From Sarcina ventriculi (GTDB lineage: Bacteria > Bacillota > Clostridia > Clostridiales > Clostridiaceae): a stretch of DNA of 64,000 nucleotides. Positions 17,934 to 26,642 of this stretch are shown here, one piece after another (within the stretch, counting starts at the first letter, position 1; each line of letters starts with the position of its first letter). Location: positions 1-64,000 of the forward strand of contig NZ_UAUL01000001.1 in NCBI RefSeq assembly GCF_900456775.1, read 5' to 3'. The position numbers and the translations under genes were made by a program. Under the pieces are notes generated by a model. The model saw only the letters and a list, made by a program, of their open reading frames with translations. It ran no database searches and was not told where the DNA came from.

Positions 17934-17957
17934 ATAATGTGATAAAAATCACATTAT
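17934..17957 (-). terminator. Terminator of the crp/fnr gene, containing a CRP-consensus palindrome
   Basis: Perfect 10-bp arms ATAATGTGAT / ATCACATTAT around AAAA. On the minus strand it is followed by eight Ts, an ideal terminator for the Crp/Fnr gene, whose stop is at 17998. The core TGTGATAAAAATCACA also matches TGTGA-N6-TCACA exactly and lies about 140 nt upstream of asrA. Confidence 0.8.
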
Positions 17958-17997
17958 CCTACTGTTTTGTTTTTAAAATATTATAATATTTTAAATT

Positions 17998-18684
17998 TTA
18001 ACTTTTAAAATACTCAGCTAATTTTTTACGATTTAATACTATTATCTGTTTATTTCTCATTTTTATAAATCCATTTTCTTGAAGTATTTTCATAGACCTT
18101 GAGATAGTTTCTCTAGTTGCTCCAAACATATCTGCAATATATGTCATAGTTATATTTAAATTTATTAAAACTCCATCTCTATCTTTAACACCATAATCTT
18201 TAGATAATTTCCAAAGCTTTGCAGCTAACCTCTTTTCAATTTTTATAGGTGTTGCATTTTTAAGCTGTCTATAAAGCCTTCTAGTCTTATTAGATATTTC
18301 CAATATAACATTAGTTGTTAACTCAAAATCATCTTTCATAATATCTATAAAACCTCTTCTATCAAAGCATAACACTTGTGCGTCTTCAAAACATTCGCAA
18401 CTAATAGAAGCTGATAAATCATCTAATATAACTTCATTTAAAATTTTATCTTTTCCTAGAATAAATATAACCCTCTTTTGCGCATGTTCATTCATCTTAT
18501 ACATTGAAACCTTGCCTCTATACATAACATATATCCTTTTTTCTACTTCTTTATCCCTAAATATATGTTCTCCCTTTTTATAAGACCTTTTTATACATAT
18601 TTCACATAATCTGTTTACAGTTTCTTCTTTCAATTGATTAAACAATGTAAGTTCCATCAATTCTGAAAATTTCACATTCTCCAT
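17998..18684 (-). CDS. Crp/Fnr family transcriptional regulator
   Basis: 228 residues: N-terminal cyclic-nucleotide-binding-type beta barrel (IFRDKEVEKRIYVMYRGKVSMY) and C-terminal HTH_Crp with MTYIADMFGATRETISRSMKILQENGFI. There is no N-terminal Cys cluster of Fnr. Located directly upstream of asrABC on the same strand and downstream of the FNT gene, so it probably controls sulfite reduction. The ATG at 18684 has no visible ribosome site, but TATAAT sits only 5 nt upstream, which would put transcription start at the ATG (leaderless mRNA). Alternatively it is translated from the GIY-YIG transcript. Confidence 0.9.
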   Translation of the reverse strand: MENVKFSELMELTLFNQLKEETVNRLCEICIKRSYKKGEHIFRDKEVEKRIYVMYRGKVSMYKMNEHAQKRVIFILGKDKILNEVILDDLSASISCECFEDAQVLCFDRRGFIDIMKDDFELTTNVILEISNKTRRLYRQLKNATPIKIEKRLAAKLWKLSKDYGVKDRDGVLINLNITMTYIADMFGATRETISRSMKILQENGFIKMRNKQIIVLNRKKLAEYFKS

Positions 18685-18714
18685 AGTACATTATATAAAA
18701 GACTTTCGCCTAAC

Positions 18715-18981
18715 TTAGCTCCTTTCTAAATTTAATAAATTAAAATCTTTTATAAGATTTAATTTATTATTTCTTGTAAGATGTTTTATAACATATTCTC
18801 TTTTTTGTGCATCTCTTTTTTCTATAAATTCTTCAAAATAAACCAATTTCACCGGAAGTCTACCTTTTGTATATTTTGCTCCTTTTCCTTTATTATGACA
18901 ATTTATTCTCTTTTCTAAATTATTTGTCCACCCAGTATAAAAACTTCCATCACTACATTCTAAAATATAAGTATAATTCAT
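18715..18981 (-). CDS. GIY-YIG nuclease-superfamily protein (UPF0213/YhbQ type)
   Basis: 88 residues, a single minimal GIY-YIG domain: YTYILECSDGSFYTGWTNNLEKRINCHNKGKGAKYTKGRLPVKLVYFEEF. The conserved Tyr, Arg and a late Glu are present, as in E. coli YhbQ. These proteins act on DNA, but the cellular role is unclear. Ribosome site AAAGGAT. It is 30 nt upstream of the Crp/Fnr gene and may be cotranscribed, without an obvious functional tie to sulfite reduction. Confidence 0.9.
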   Translation of the reverse strand: MNYTYILECSDGSFYTGWTNNLEKRINCHNKGKGAKYTKGRLPVKLVYFEEFIEKRDAQKREYVIKHLTRNNKLNLIKDFNLLNLERS

Positions 18982-19083
18982 ACAACTATCCTTTATTTAT
19001 TGTATATTTATAATAATATTATCTGTTATTATAACACATTAATTCTTTTTAAGTTGTTAATTAAAAATTTATCAAACAGTAAA

Positions 19084-19138
19084 AAATGAGATTATATTTT
19101 AAAAGATAAAAATCATCTTCCAAAATATAATCTCATTT
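19084..19138 (-). terminator. Terminator of the FNT channel gene
   Basis: Perfect 17-bp arms (AAATGAGATTATATTTT and complement) with a 21-nt loop, just after the 19144 stop codon. Confidence 0.8.
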
Positions 19139-19143
19139 AAAAT

Positions 19144-19959
19144 TTATTTATTTTTAGCTATATAATAAAGTGGAAAACCTACTAAAAGTGTACCCCCTAT
19201 GAAATTTCCAAGTGATACAAAAAATATATTATAAAAAGCCCCTCCTAATGTTACAGTAGTATTTGGAAGAAAATAAGCTATTGAAAATAAAGTCATATTT
19301 GCAATACTATGCTCAAATCCTGCTGTTATAAAGGTAAAAAGACACCAAAATATCATTATAAGTTTCCCAGATTCGCTTTTTAATTTATAAGAAAACCATG
19401 CAGCTAAACAAACTAAAACATTACAAAGCATTCCTTTTAATATTAAATCAAACATTGGTGTATCTATTTTACTTTGAGCCATATTTATCATAAATTCTTG
19501 AACATAGCTTGTACCTGCATGGGAATAAGCATATATTACTCCCCCGATTATTGATCCAAAAAGATTTCCAATCCAACTTACAAGTAATATATTAAAAAAA
19601 TCTAACCAAGTCACCTTTTTATATAAAGCACCAATTAGCATTACTAAAGAATTACTTGTAAAAAGATCTACTCCTGCCATAATTACAAAACTTAAAGCAC
19701 ATCCAAAAGATATTCCCATTATTATTTTTGTTACACCAGAACCCGAATGATCTACTATTCCTCCGACTGTATAAAGAAGCATTACCGCAAGTCCCACAAA
19801 GAAACCACCTAAAGCTGCAATCATTAAATATTTCATGATACCATTATTAAATATTTTCACTTTTTTCTTTGATGATAAACAAACAGCATCCATCTCTTCT
19901 GAAAATATGTCTATTTCATCTTTAGGTAATACATTCTTTTCTAAACTCCTATTTAACAT
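19144..19959 (-). CDS. FNT family channel, probable hydrosulfide channel (AsrD-like)
   Basis: Formate/nitrite transporter family pentameric channel; 271 residues with six helices and a 45-residue N-terminal cytoplasmic extension. Family landmarks are a LFTSNSLVMLIGALYKKVTW stretch (about 104-123) and LLVSWIGNLFGSIIGGVIY after it. In Clostridioides difficile the FNT protein encoded with asrABC is a hydrosulfide (HS-) channel. The same neighbourhood (asrABC plus a Crp-type regulator) makes sulfide export the best guess over formate or nitrite. Specificity is inferred from context. Confidence 0.85.
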   Translation of the reverse strand: MLNRSLEKNVLPKDEIDIFSEEMDAVCLSSKKKVKIFNNGIMKYLMIAALGGFFVGLAVMLLYTVGGIVDHSGSGVTKIIMGISFGCALSFVIMAGVDLFTSNSLVMLIGALYKKVTWLDFFNILLVSWIGNLFGSIIGGVIYAYSHAGTSYVQEFMINMAQSKIDTPMFDLILKGMLCNVLVCLAAWFSYKLKSESGKLIMIFWCLFTFITAGFEHSIANMTLFSIAYFLPNTTVTLGGAFYNIFFVSLGNFIGGTLLVGFPLYYIAKNK

Positions 19960-20126
19960 TATATATTCCTTTCTTGTAAATTATTTTATTTTTTAAAATA
20001 CATTTACAATTTTAGCATAATTAATAATAAAATCAATATATTTAATAATTTTTTAACAACACTAATTTTATTAATTTTCTATTGTAAGATATAATAATAA
20101 TAAATAACTTTAAAGAAGGTGAATTT

Positions 20127-22187
20127 TTGAGAAAAGAATATATAACTTATCAAGATAACATGCCTATTTCTGTTTCATTTTTATCTATAGAAAACTATCC
20201 TATTCATTGGCATAATAGTATAGAAATTATATATGTTTTAGAAGGTAGTTTAAATATCGATATTAATTTATCATCTTCTAAAATATTTAAAAATAATATA
20301 GAAATAATAAATATAGATGAGGCTCATAGACTATATTCAAATGATTATAATAAAGTCCTCATATTTCACATAGATCCTTATTTTTTTGAAAAATACTACA
20401 CCGACATAGAGAATATGTTTTTTTACACAGATACAAGCAATGAAAACTCCCAAAATACAGATGTTTATGATGAATTCAAAACCTTTTTATCTATCATAGT
20501 TTGTGAAATTGTTCAAAAAAGTTTAGATTATGATGAAGAAATCGAAAAAAATTTAATAAGTCTTTTATTCCATCTTATAAATAATTTTCATTATTTAACT
20601 TATGATAATGAAGAAATTAAAGAAAATGAAAACTTACTTGAAAGATATCATAGAATTGCTAAGTATATTTTTAATAACTACAATAATAATATAACTTTAA
20701 AAGATATAGCAAATAAAGAATTTTTAAGTACTCATTATTTGTCTCATGAAATAAAATATGCAACTGGTTTAAGTTTTACTGACCTTGTAAATTTAACTCG
20801 TGTTGAGGAATCTATAAAATTTCTTTTAGATAGTGATAAAACAATATCTGATATATGTGAAGAAGTTGGATTTTCTCATACTAGATATTTTAATAAACAT
20901 TTTAAAAACTATTATGGTTTAACCCCTCTTCAGTATAGAAAAAAGTTTAAGGTTAATGAAACTACATATAAAAAAGAAAAAAAGTTAACTAGATATCCTC
21001 TTGATTTTTCTTTAAAGTATCTATCTTACTATATTGACGATTATGATAGATTTAACTATGAAAATAAAATTAATAAAATTACTTTTGATATGAATGAAGA
21101 TTTAGGCGTATTTAATAAAGAATTTAAAGAAATTATAAATGTAGGTGATGCCTTTGATTTGCTAATTGAAGATAATAAAGACATATTAGAACAACTTCAA
21201 GAAGAAATAGGTTTTAACTACGTTCGAATGATCAATGTATTTTCCCCTGATATGGGTATTTTCCCTGGTTCAAAATTTTTTAATTGGACTCGAGCTTATG
21301 ATATTTTTGAATATGTGGAAAGTCTTAATTTAAAACCACTTATAATATTAAATTTCAAAAATTTCTCTGACTATGAAATTTTAGCAACATTAACTTCTTT
21401 CTTAGAATATTTTAATGATGTAGAAGGCCTAAACTTTAAAAATTTTAAATTCCAATTTGATACTAAAATTAAAAAAGATTTATCTCATGAAATAAAAATA
21501 ATTTTAGAAGATCAATACAATCTAGAGGTTTTAGATAATTGTTATCATTTATTTGATTATACAAATTCTATATATGATACAGCTTATATGCTACCATATA
21601 TTATTCATAATAGTATATATAATTTGTCATCTTTATATTATATAAAAGCTTTTGACACCTTAGATAAACAGGTTAACTTAACTAATGAGGTATTCTTTGG
21701 TTATCCAGGTCTTGTAAACAGCAAAGGGATTAAAAAACCATCTTATTATGCATACTATTTATTAAATATGCTTGGCAATACTTTAGTTTCAATAGATAAA
21801 GGGTTTATAGTTACAAAAAGTCATTCTGAATATCAAATACTATTATATAGTTTTAATGAAAGTTTTAATAATTTATTAAACTTTAAGAATGTAGACAAAA
21901 TAAAGAAAACTCAAAATGTAACAAACAAACTATCTATAAATATTTTAAATATAAAATCTAATACAAGAATTATAGAATATGATATAAATGAAAAATCTGG
22001 ATCTTCATTTGATTACTGGATTTCTATGGGGAAACCTAAAAGATTAAAAAAAGAGGAGAAAGAAATTCTCCATAAATCATCATTTCCTAAAATTAATTTT
22101 AGATATTCAAAAAAAAGTACCGTATTAAATATTCAAGCTACATTAAAAGGTTATAGCGCTAAACTTATAATACTAAAAGAAACTTAA
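20127..22187 (+). CDS. AraC-family regulator with glycosidase-like (GH39-type) C-terminal domain
   Basis: 686 residues in three parts: cupin-type sensor (about 1-160, with the IHWHNSIEIIYVLEG metal-like motif at 26-40), double HTH_AraC (about 175-275, ending FGLTPLQY-like YYGLTPLQYRKKF), and a ~380-residue C-terminal half resembling a (beta/alpha)8 glycoside hydrolase 39 (RMINVFSPDMGIF, ...YDIFEYVESLNLKPLIIL, PSYYAYYLLNMLG). The strand where the acid/base Asn-Glu-Pro should be reads FKFQFDTK, so catalysis is unlikely; it is probably a sugar-sensing pseudo-enzyme. Starts at TTG with GAAGGTG 7 nt upstream. No sugar genes adjoin it, so targets are unknown. Confidence 0.82.
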   Translation: MRKEYITYQDNMPISVSFLSIENYPIHWHNSIEIIYVLEGSLNIDINLSSSKIFKNNIEIINIDEAHRLYSNDYNKVLIFHIDPYFFEKYYTDIENMFFYTDTSNENSQNTDVYDEFKTFLSIIVCEIVQKSLDYDEEIEKNLISLLFHLINNFHYLTYDNEEIKENENLLERYHRIAKYIFNNYNNNITLKDIANKEFLSTHYLSHEIKYATGLSFTDLVNLTRVEESIKFLLDSDKTISDICEEVGFSHTRYFNKHFKNYYGLTPLQYRKKFKVNETTYKKEKKLTRYPLDFSLKYLSYYIDDYDRFNYENKINKITFDMNEDLGVFNKEFKEIINVGDAFDLLIEDNKDILEQLQEEIGFNYVRMINVFSPDMGIFPGSKFFNWTRAYDIFEYVESLNLKPLIILNFKNFSDYEILATLTSFLEYFNDVEGLNFKNFKFQFDTKIKKDLSHEIKIILEDQYNLEVLDNCYHLFDYTNSIYDTAYMLPYIIHNSIYNLSSLYYIKAFDTLDKQVNLTNEVFFGYPGLVNSKGIKKPSYYAYYLLNMLGNTLVSIDKGFIVTKSHSEYQILLYSFNESFNNLLNFKNVDKIKKTQNVTNKLSINILNIKSNTRIIEYDINEKSGSSFDYWISMGKPKRLKKEEKEILHKSSFPKINFRYSKKSTVLNIQATLKGYSAKLIILKET

Positions 22188-22218
22188 AAGGTATTGCTAA
22201 ATTTTAGCAATACCTTTT
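22186..22218. terminator. Bidirectional terminator between AraC and XRE-TPR genes
   Basis: Perfect 16-bp arms (AAAAGGTATTGCTAAA and complement) with a 1-nt centre, located between convergent stops at 22187 and 22222. Confidence 0.88.
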
Positions 22219-22221
22219 TTA

Positions 22222-23475
22222 CTAATATAACTCTTTTTCTGATTCTGCTGCCATAGTTAAATATTTAAGTGCTTCACGAGTTTCTCCAATTACATGATAC
22301 ATATTTGCCATCTCTAAATACCTATCATTTTTTTGAGAATAACTACCGAATTTCAAAAGTAAATCTATAGCTAAATTCATATACATTTCCCATTGAATAA
22401 AACTTCCTTGATATTTAGCTATTTTTCCTTTAAGATAATAACTATTTTCTATAAAAACTATATTATCTAATTCAATTGCTACCTGCAATGCTTTATCTGT
22501 ATAATCTGTTGCCTTTTCATAATTTTTGTCATCTATTAAAATTTCACTTAGCATAAGAAGAGTATCAACATATTTAGATAAATTCTCTTTAGTTATATTA
22601 TTTTCCAAATCATCTATATGTTGTTTAGCCTCCTCCTTAGATCCCTTACTAATTAAAAGTTTTACTATAATCATTTTTAATTTATTATAATAATAATCTT
22701 CCTTAGCTCCATTCTCATCTAATACTTTTAAGTATTCCTGATAATTTTCATCATATTCTAAAGCTAAAATAGCTAATATACCATTTACAATTGAAAATAA
22801 CACTTCATTATCTCTAGATTTACTTAAAGCATAAAATGGTGTTATTATCTTTTCAGCCGTTTTTAAATCTCCAGTTTTATAATAACAATATGCCTTGGAA
22901 ATTCCAATTTCTATTTTTTCATCAATGTTTTTATCCTCTTTAGAATACTCCTCTAACTTTTCAAGCCAAGTTATAGCATCCTTATAATGCTCAGTTATTA
23001 TAAAATATTTTGATAAATCTCTATAATAAATCTTTGAACAACTCTCATTATGTTCATGTATTGCATCATAATCATTTAAAACTTTATGCATTCTGTAAAA
23101 TTTTCTATTATTTATATAAAACTCAAAAAGTATATGAATAAGCTCAACCCCTAAATCATAATACCCTTTAGATACAGCATATTTTATATTATCTGTAATC
23201 TCTATGCATTCACTTTCTCTAAGTTTATCATTTTTTAGGCTATACTTTTTTATATTTCTTTTTATTTCACTTACATCATCACAAAGAAGATAATCAAGGT
23301 CTAAGTTTAATCTTTTAGCTACTAATTCTAATACCCATCTATCTGGAACAACTTTCCCATTTTCTATACAACTCATTCTTGAAATTGAAATATCTTTTTG
23401 ACAAAGCTCTTTTAAAGTTATCCCTCTATATATTCTAGCCCTTTTTATTTTTTCTCCTGTTGATAAAAAATTCAT
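22222..23475 (-). CDS. XRE-family regulator with TPR repeats (RRNPP-like), second of a pair
   Basis: 417 residues: N-terminal HTH (LSTGEKIKRARIYRGITLKELCQ ... SRMSCIENGKVVPDRWVLELVAKRLNLDLDYLL), then about 340 residues of helical tetratricopeptide-type repeats. This is the layout of peptide-sensing RRNPP regulators. A GTG at 23484 extends the frame by 3 codons but lies inside the ribosome site AGGTG, so the ATG at 23475 is chosen. It follows its paralogue by 19 nt and is surely cotranscribed. No pheromone precursor gene is recognisable beside it. Confidence 0.85.
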   Translation of the reverse strand: MNFLSTGEKIKRARIYRGITLKELCQKDISISRMSCIENGKVVPDRWVLELVAKRLNLDLDYLLCDDVSEIKRNIKKYSLKNDKLRESECIEITDNIKYAVSKGYYDLGVELIHILFEFYINNRKFYRMHKVLNDYDAIHEHNESCSKIYYRDLSKYFIITEHYKDAITWLEKLEEYSKEDKNIDEKIEIGISKAYCYYKTGDLKTAEKIITPFYALSKSRDNEVLFSIVNGILAILALEYDENYQEYLKVLDENGAKEDYYYNKLKMIIVKLLISKGSKEEAKQHIDDLENNITKENLSKYVDTLLMLSEILIDDKNYEKATDYTDKALQVAIELDNIVFIENSYYLKGKIAKYQGSFIQWEMYMNLAIDLLLKFGSYSQKNDRYLEMANMYHVIGETREALKYLTMAAESEKELY

Positions 23476-23494
23476 CTTAATCACCTATTCTATG

Positions 23495-24796
23495 CTATTT
23501 TTTTATTATTTCAGCCTTTTTAAGAGTATTTATTCCATAATCTAAATATTTAGCTGCTTCATAATCTCTCTTATATTCTAAATAAAATTTTCCAAGCTTT
23601 ATAGCTATATCAGCTTCCTTTTTATAAAGCTTATTTTCATTAGCTAAATTTAAAGCATCTAATAATATAATTTCAGCTTCCTCAACATTATCTTGAAGCA
23701 CATGAATTCTAAAATATAATATGTTATACTCTATGATTTTTTCAATATTATCCACAGATAAATTGCTCTTTATAATTTTTAGAATCTCTATGCATTTAGT
23801 TATATTTTTTACCTTAATATAATTTTCACATATATTTATTAATGTATCTAATATCTCTATATCTTTAGAATCTTCTCTTATCTTTCTTGCTCTCTCATAA
23901 TGCTCTAAAGATTCTTCATTATTATCAAACTCATAGAATAGTTTTCCTAAAGAGTTTTCTATATTTCCCATTTTTTCTAATTGAGTGATTTCTTTATAAA
24001 TATCTATACTTTTCTTAGAATAAAGTATAGCATTTTTCATGTCACCAACATTGCTATATTCATCAGCTAAATCGCCTAAACTTTTAGCATAGCTGCGTCT
24101 ATCATACAATTTCTCAAATTCATTTTTTGAAAGTGCTGCAAATCTTTTTGATTTTTCCATATCTTCTAAAAAGTAATGATTTTTAGCTAAAAGATAATAT
24201 ATCTCTCCTAAAATAATATCTTGACTTAATTTATTCTCTAAATATATTTTTTCTGCTTCCTTTAAATAAGAATTAGCAGAATAATACGCCTTAGCTTCTA
24301 TACTTATCTTGCTTATATTTAAATATGTGTTTACAATATCTATATGGCTTCCAGTTTTTATAAAAAGTGAATTAGCAGACATAAAATATTGCTGAGCCTT
24401 TATAAACACTTTATCATTTAAATGTATTAATCCTTTCAAATATAAACATTTAGCTTTTCTATATTCTAATTTATATTTTTTTGCATAATTTAATGCATTT
24501 TCTATATACTCCTCTGCTTTTTTAGTATCTCCTGATAATATAGCACCTTCTGCTACTTGCTCAAAGTATAAAGAAATTTTTTCAGCTTGAGTTTTTTCAG
24601 TTTCCATTAAATATTCTACAGAAGTACTTAATGAAAAAGCTAAATATTCTAAAAGATCCATGGAAGGGTTAGACCTCCCTGATTCCACCAAACTAATTTG
24701 ACCAGGAGTTATTCTATCTCCTGCTAAATCTTTTAAAGTCATATTTAATTCTTTTCTTCTCTTTTTTATTTTTTCTCCTAATGATAATATTTCCAT
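23495..24796 (-). CDS. XRE-family regulator with TPR repeats (RRNPP-like), first of a pair
   Basis: 433 residues: HTH (ILSLGEKIKKRRKELNMTLKDLAG ... TPGQISLVESGRSNPSMDLLEYLAFSLSTSVEYL) followed by many helical TPR-type units (for example AKSLGDLADEYSNVGDMKNAILYSKKSIDIY). Paralogue of the next gene but well diverged. The frame is open 11 codons upstream of the ATG at 24796, but AAGGAAG lies 8 nt before that ATG, which fixes the start. A peptide- or partner-sensing transcription factor; the regulated genes are unknown. Confidence 0.86.
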   Translation of the reverse strand: MEILSLGEKIKKRRKELNMTLKDLAGDRITPGQISLVESGRSNPSMDLLEYLAFSLSTSVEYLMETEKTQAEKISLYFEQVAEGAILSGDTKKAEEYIENALNYAKKYKLEYRKAKCLYLKGLIHLNDKVFIKAQQYFMSANSLFIKTGSHIDIVNTYLNISKISIEAKAYYSANSYLKEAEKIYLENKLSQDIILGEIYYLLAKNHYFLEDMEKSKRFAALSKNEFEKLYDRRSYAKSLGDLADEYSNVGDMKNAILYSKKSIDIYKEITQLEKMGNIENSLGKLFYEFDNNEESLEHYERARKIREDSKDIEILDTLINICENYIKVKNITKCIEILKIIKSNLSVDNIEKIIEYNILYFRIHVLQDNVEEAEIILLDALNLANENKLYKKEADIAIKLGKFYLEYKRDYEAAKYLDYGINTLKKAEIIKK

Positions 24797-24903
24797 GCTT
24801 AATCTTCCTTTTAATAATTTGTAATACACATTTCTAAATATATATATTATATCATAAAATTCGCCATTTTTTATTATTATTTTTAAATTGTATTAAAAAT
24901 AAT

Positions 24904-24943
24904 AAGAACTGATAATAAGAAAGTTATCTTTTTATCAGTTCTT
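24904..24943 (-). terminator. Terminator downstream of the small YtxH-like gene
   Basis: 11-bp arms AAGAACTGATA / TATCAGTTCTT with an 18-nt loop, 26 nt past the stop of the 51-codon gene and upstream of the XRE pair. T-rich on the minus strand. Confidence 0.65.
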
Positions 24944-24968
24944 GACAATCTTTAGTATAAAACTTAAA

Positions 24969-25124
24969 TTACATCCAATTCATAGGATCCCCTGCCATAT
25001 TCATAACTCTTCTTCCAACTCTTTTAAAAGTTCTTTGTGTTCTTTTATCTAGATTTGGAACAACCATCATTCCAAGGGCAGTACCTACCACAATTCCTGC
25101 TGTTAAACTTGTTAACTTACCCAT
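24969..25124 (-). CDS. Small YtxH-like membrane-associated protein (51 aa)
   Basis: Encodes MGKLTSLTAGIVVGTALGMM followed by a strongly basic stretch (about 27-40, KRTQRTFKRVGRR) and a MAGDPMNWM end. A glycine-rich hydrophobic N terminus followed by a basic tail resembles short YtxH-type stress or envelope proteins. Ribosome site AGAGGTG lies 7 nt before the ATG, and a terminator follows, so I consider it a real single gene. Function unknown. Confidence 0.8.
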   Translation of the reverse strand: MGKLTSLTAGIVVGTALGMMVVPNLDKRTQRTFKRVGRRVMNMAGDPMNWM

Positions 25125-25220
25125 AATAACACCTCTTTTATAATATACTACATTAATATATTTTGCAATTTAATATTTATTATAAGTGGAAATTTACTAG
25201 TTAATTTTATATTTTTTCCA

Positions 25221-26576
25221 TTAAATTTTTCTTAATACTTTTGCCGGATTTCCTGCAACTACTACATTCTCAGAAACACTTGCTGTTACAACTGAACCTG
25301 CTGCAATAATTGAATTATCTCCTATAGTTACTCCTGGAAGTATTGTTGAATTACCCCCAATCCAAACATTATTTCCTATTGTTATTTCAATTGCATAACC
25401 ACTTTTATTTCTATCTTTAGGCTCAATATTATGTCCTGATGTATATATATTTACATTTGGACCTATCATACAGTCATCACCAATTTTAACTTCTGCCATA
25501 TCAAGAACAGTAAAATTATATCCAGCATAAAAATTATTTCCTATATAAATATTGTAACCCAAATCACAATGAAAATTATGTTCTATTATAGGATTTTTCC
25601 CCACTTTACCCAACAATTCTCTAATAATGCCTTCTCTTTCCTCAAAAGCTTCCACATTGCTATCATTAAACTTTTTAACAAGGCTATGAGCAAAAAGATT
25701 TTTTTTCTTAAGCTCCTTTGAATCTCTATCATAATAAATTTTATTTTTATCTTTTTTTTCTTTTATATTTAAATCTGTACTTTTCTCTAGAAGTTCATCT
25801 GCTTTTCCTTCTCTTGTATTATCTATATCCTTTACTATAATATTTTCTTCTTTTCCATTGGATAATTTTAAAATTTCTTCTTTTAAATCATTGTTTATTA
25901 CATATATTTTGTTTTTAGATAACCATTTTGAAACAATTTTATCTGACTCAATCCCTAAAGCCTCTTTACATTTTTCATCAACTAATTCATTATAAAGGTC
26001 TCCTGTATGACTATCAACTTTAACAAAAGTAACTTCCATTCCATCTTCAAAAAACTTATTCATCTTTTCATAATATTCCTCAGATGATTTATCATTTCTA
26101 CTCCAACTCCCTGTTGCATGATGAAAAATCCCTTCATAATCATGAAATAATACGATATGTTTTTCTCCAATACTTTTTGCATATTCTAAAGCTTTAACAG
26201 CGCCTTGAAGTTCTCCTGCAATTTGCCTAATATTCCCTTTAGCTTTATATGCTCCTCCTTCTATGTACTCAATTACATTTCCTCTTACTGAAACCAATCC
26301 ATAAGAATACTTTTCCGTAGAAATACTATAACTACCGTCCACATAGATATGTAAAAGATCTTTTGGATATTCATCAAAACCTTTTTTTAAAAGCTTCTTA
26401 GTATCATTTAAATAAGTTTTTGCTTCCTCTAGGCTTTCAAAACTTTTATATTTAGCCCCTTTAACTCCTTTTACGCACTTTAAACATTCGTTCCATGTAT
26501 TTACTATAACATTTTCAATTTTTTTATTTTTCTCAAAATCAAACCCTTCTTTTATAGCATAAACCTTTTTAGCCAT
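25221..26576 (-). CDS. Viroplasmin-RNase H-O-acetyltransferase fusion protein
   Basis: 451 residues, three modules. Residues 3-57: viroplasmin/RNase H N-terminal nucleic-acid-binding domain (NTWNECLKCVKGVKGAKYKSF). Residues 74-210: type 1 RNase H with the carboxylates Asp80 (IYVDGSYS), Glu122 (GELQGA), Asp146 (FHDYEG) and Asp200 (NELVDEKC). A charged linker (about 211-280) leads to a maltose/galactoside O-acetyltransferase (282-451): Mac-type helix, left-handed beta-helix, catalytic His382 in YTSGHNIEPKDR, and the C-terminal VVAGNPAKVLRKI. All expected catalytic residues of both enzymes are present. The frame is continuous with one ribosome site. The combination is odd, and no functional link is obvious. 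Confidence 0.88.
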   Translation of the reverse strand: MAKKVYAIKEGFDFEKNKKIENVIVNTWNECLKCVKGVKGAKYKSFESLEEAKTYLNDTKKLLKKGFDEYPKDLLHIYVDGSYSISTEKYSYGLVSVRGNVIEYIEGGAYKAKGNIRQIAGELQGAVKALEYAKSIGEKHIVLFHDYEGIFHHATGSWSRNDKSSEEYYEKMNKFFEDGMEVTFVKVDSHTGDLYNELVDEKCKEALGIESDKIVSKWLSKNKIYVINNDLKEEILKLSNGKEENIIVKDIDNTREGKADELLEKSTDLNIKEKKDKNKIYYDRDSKELKKKNLFAHSLVKKFNDSNVEAFEEREGIIRELLGKVGKNPIIEHNFHCDLGYNIYIGNNFYAGYNFTVLDMAEVKIGDDCMIGPNVNIYTSGHNIEPKDRNKSGYAIEITIGNNVWIGGNSTILPGVTIGDNSIIAAGSVVTASVSENVVVAGNPAKVLRKI

Positions 26577-26642
26577 ATTAAACTTCTCCTTAAAACCTTT
26601 TTAGAATTATAACATAATTTATTTTTTATAAAAAGTTTTATC

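Noticed and set aside
17934-17957. Palindrome as a primary CRP operator
   Set aside because: Its position after the crp/fnr stop with eight following Ts fits a terminator best; an operator role is kept only as a secondary hypothesis in the findings.
24830-24968. A hidden pheromone-precursor ORF upstream of the XRE-TPR pair
   Set aside because: The stretch contains a terminator hairpin and AT-rich promoter sequence; no short frame with a ribosome site and signal peptide.
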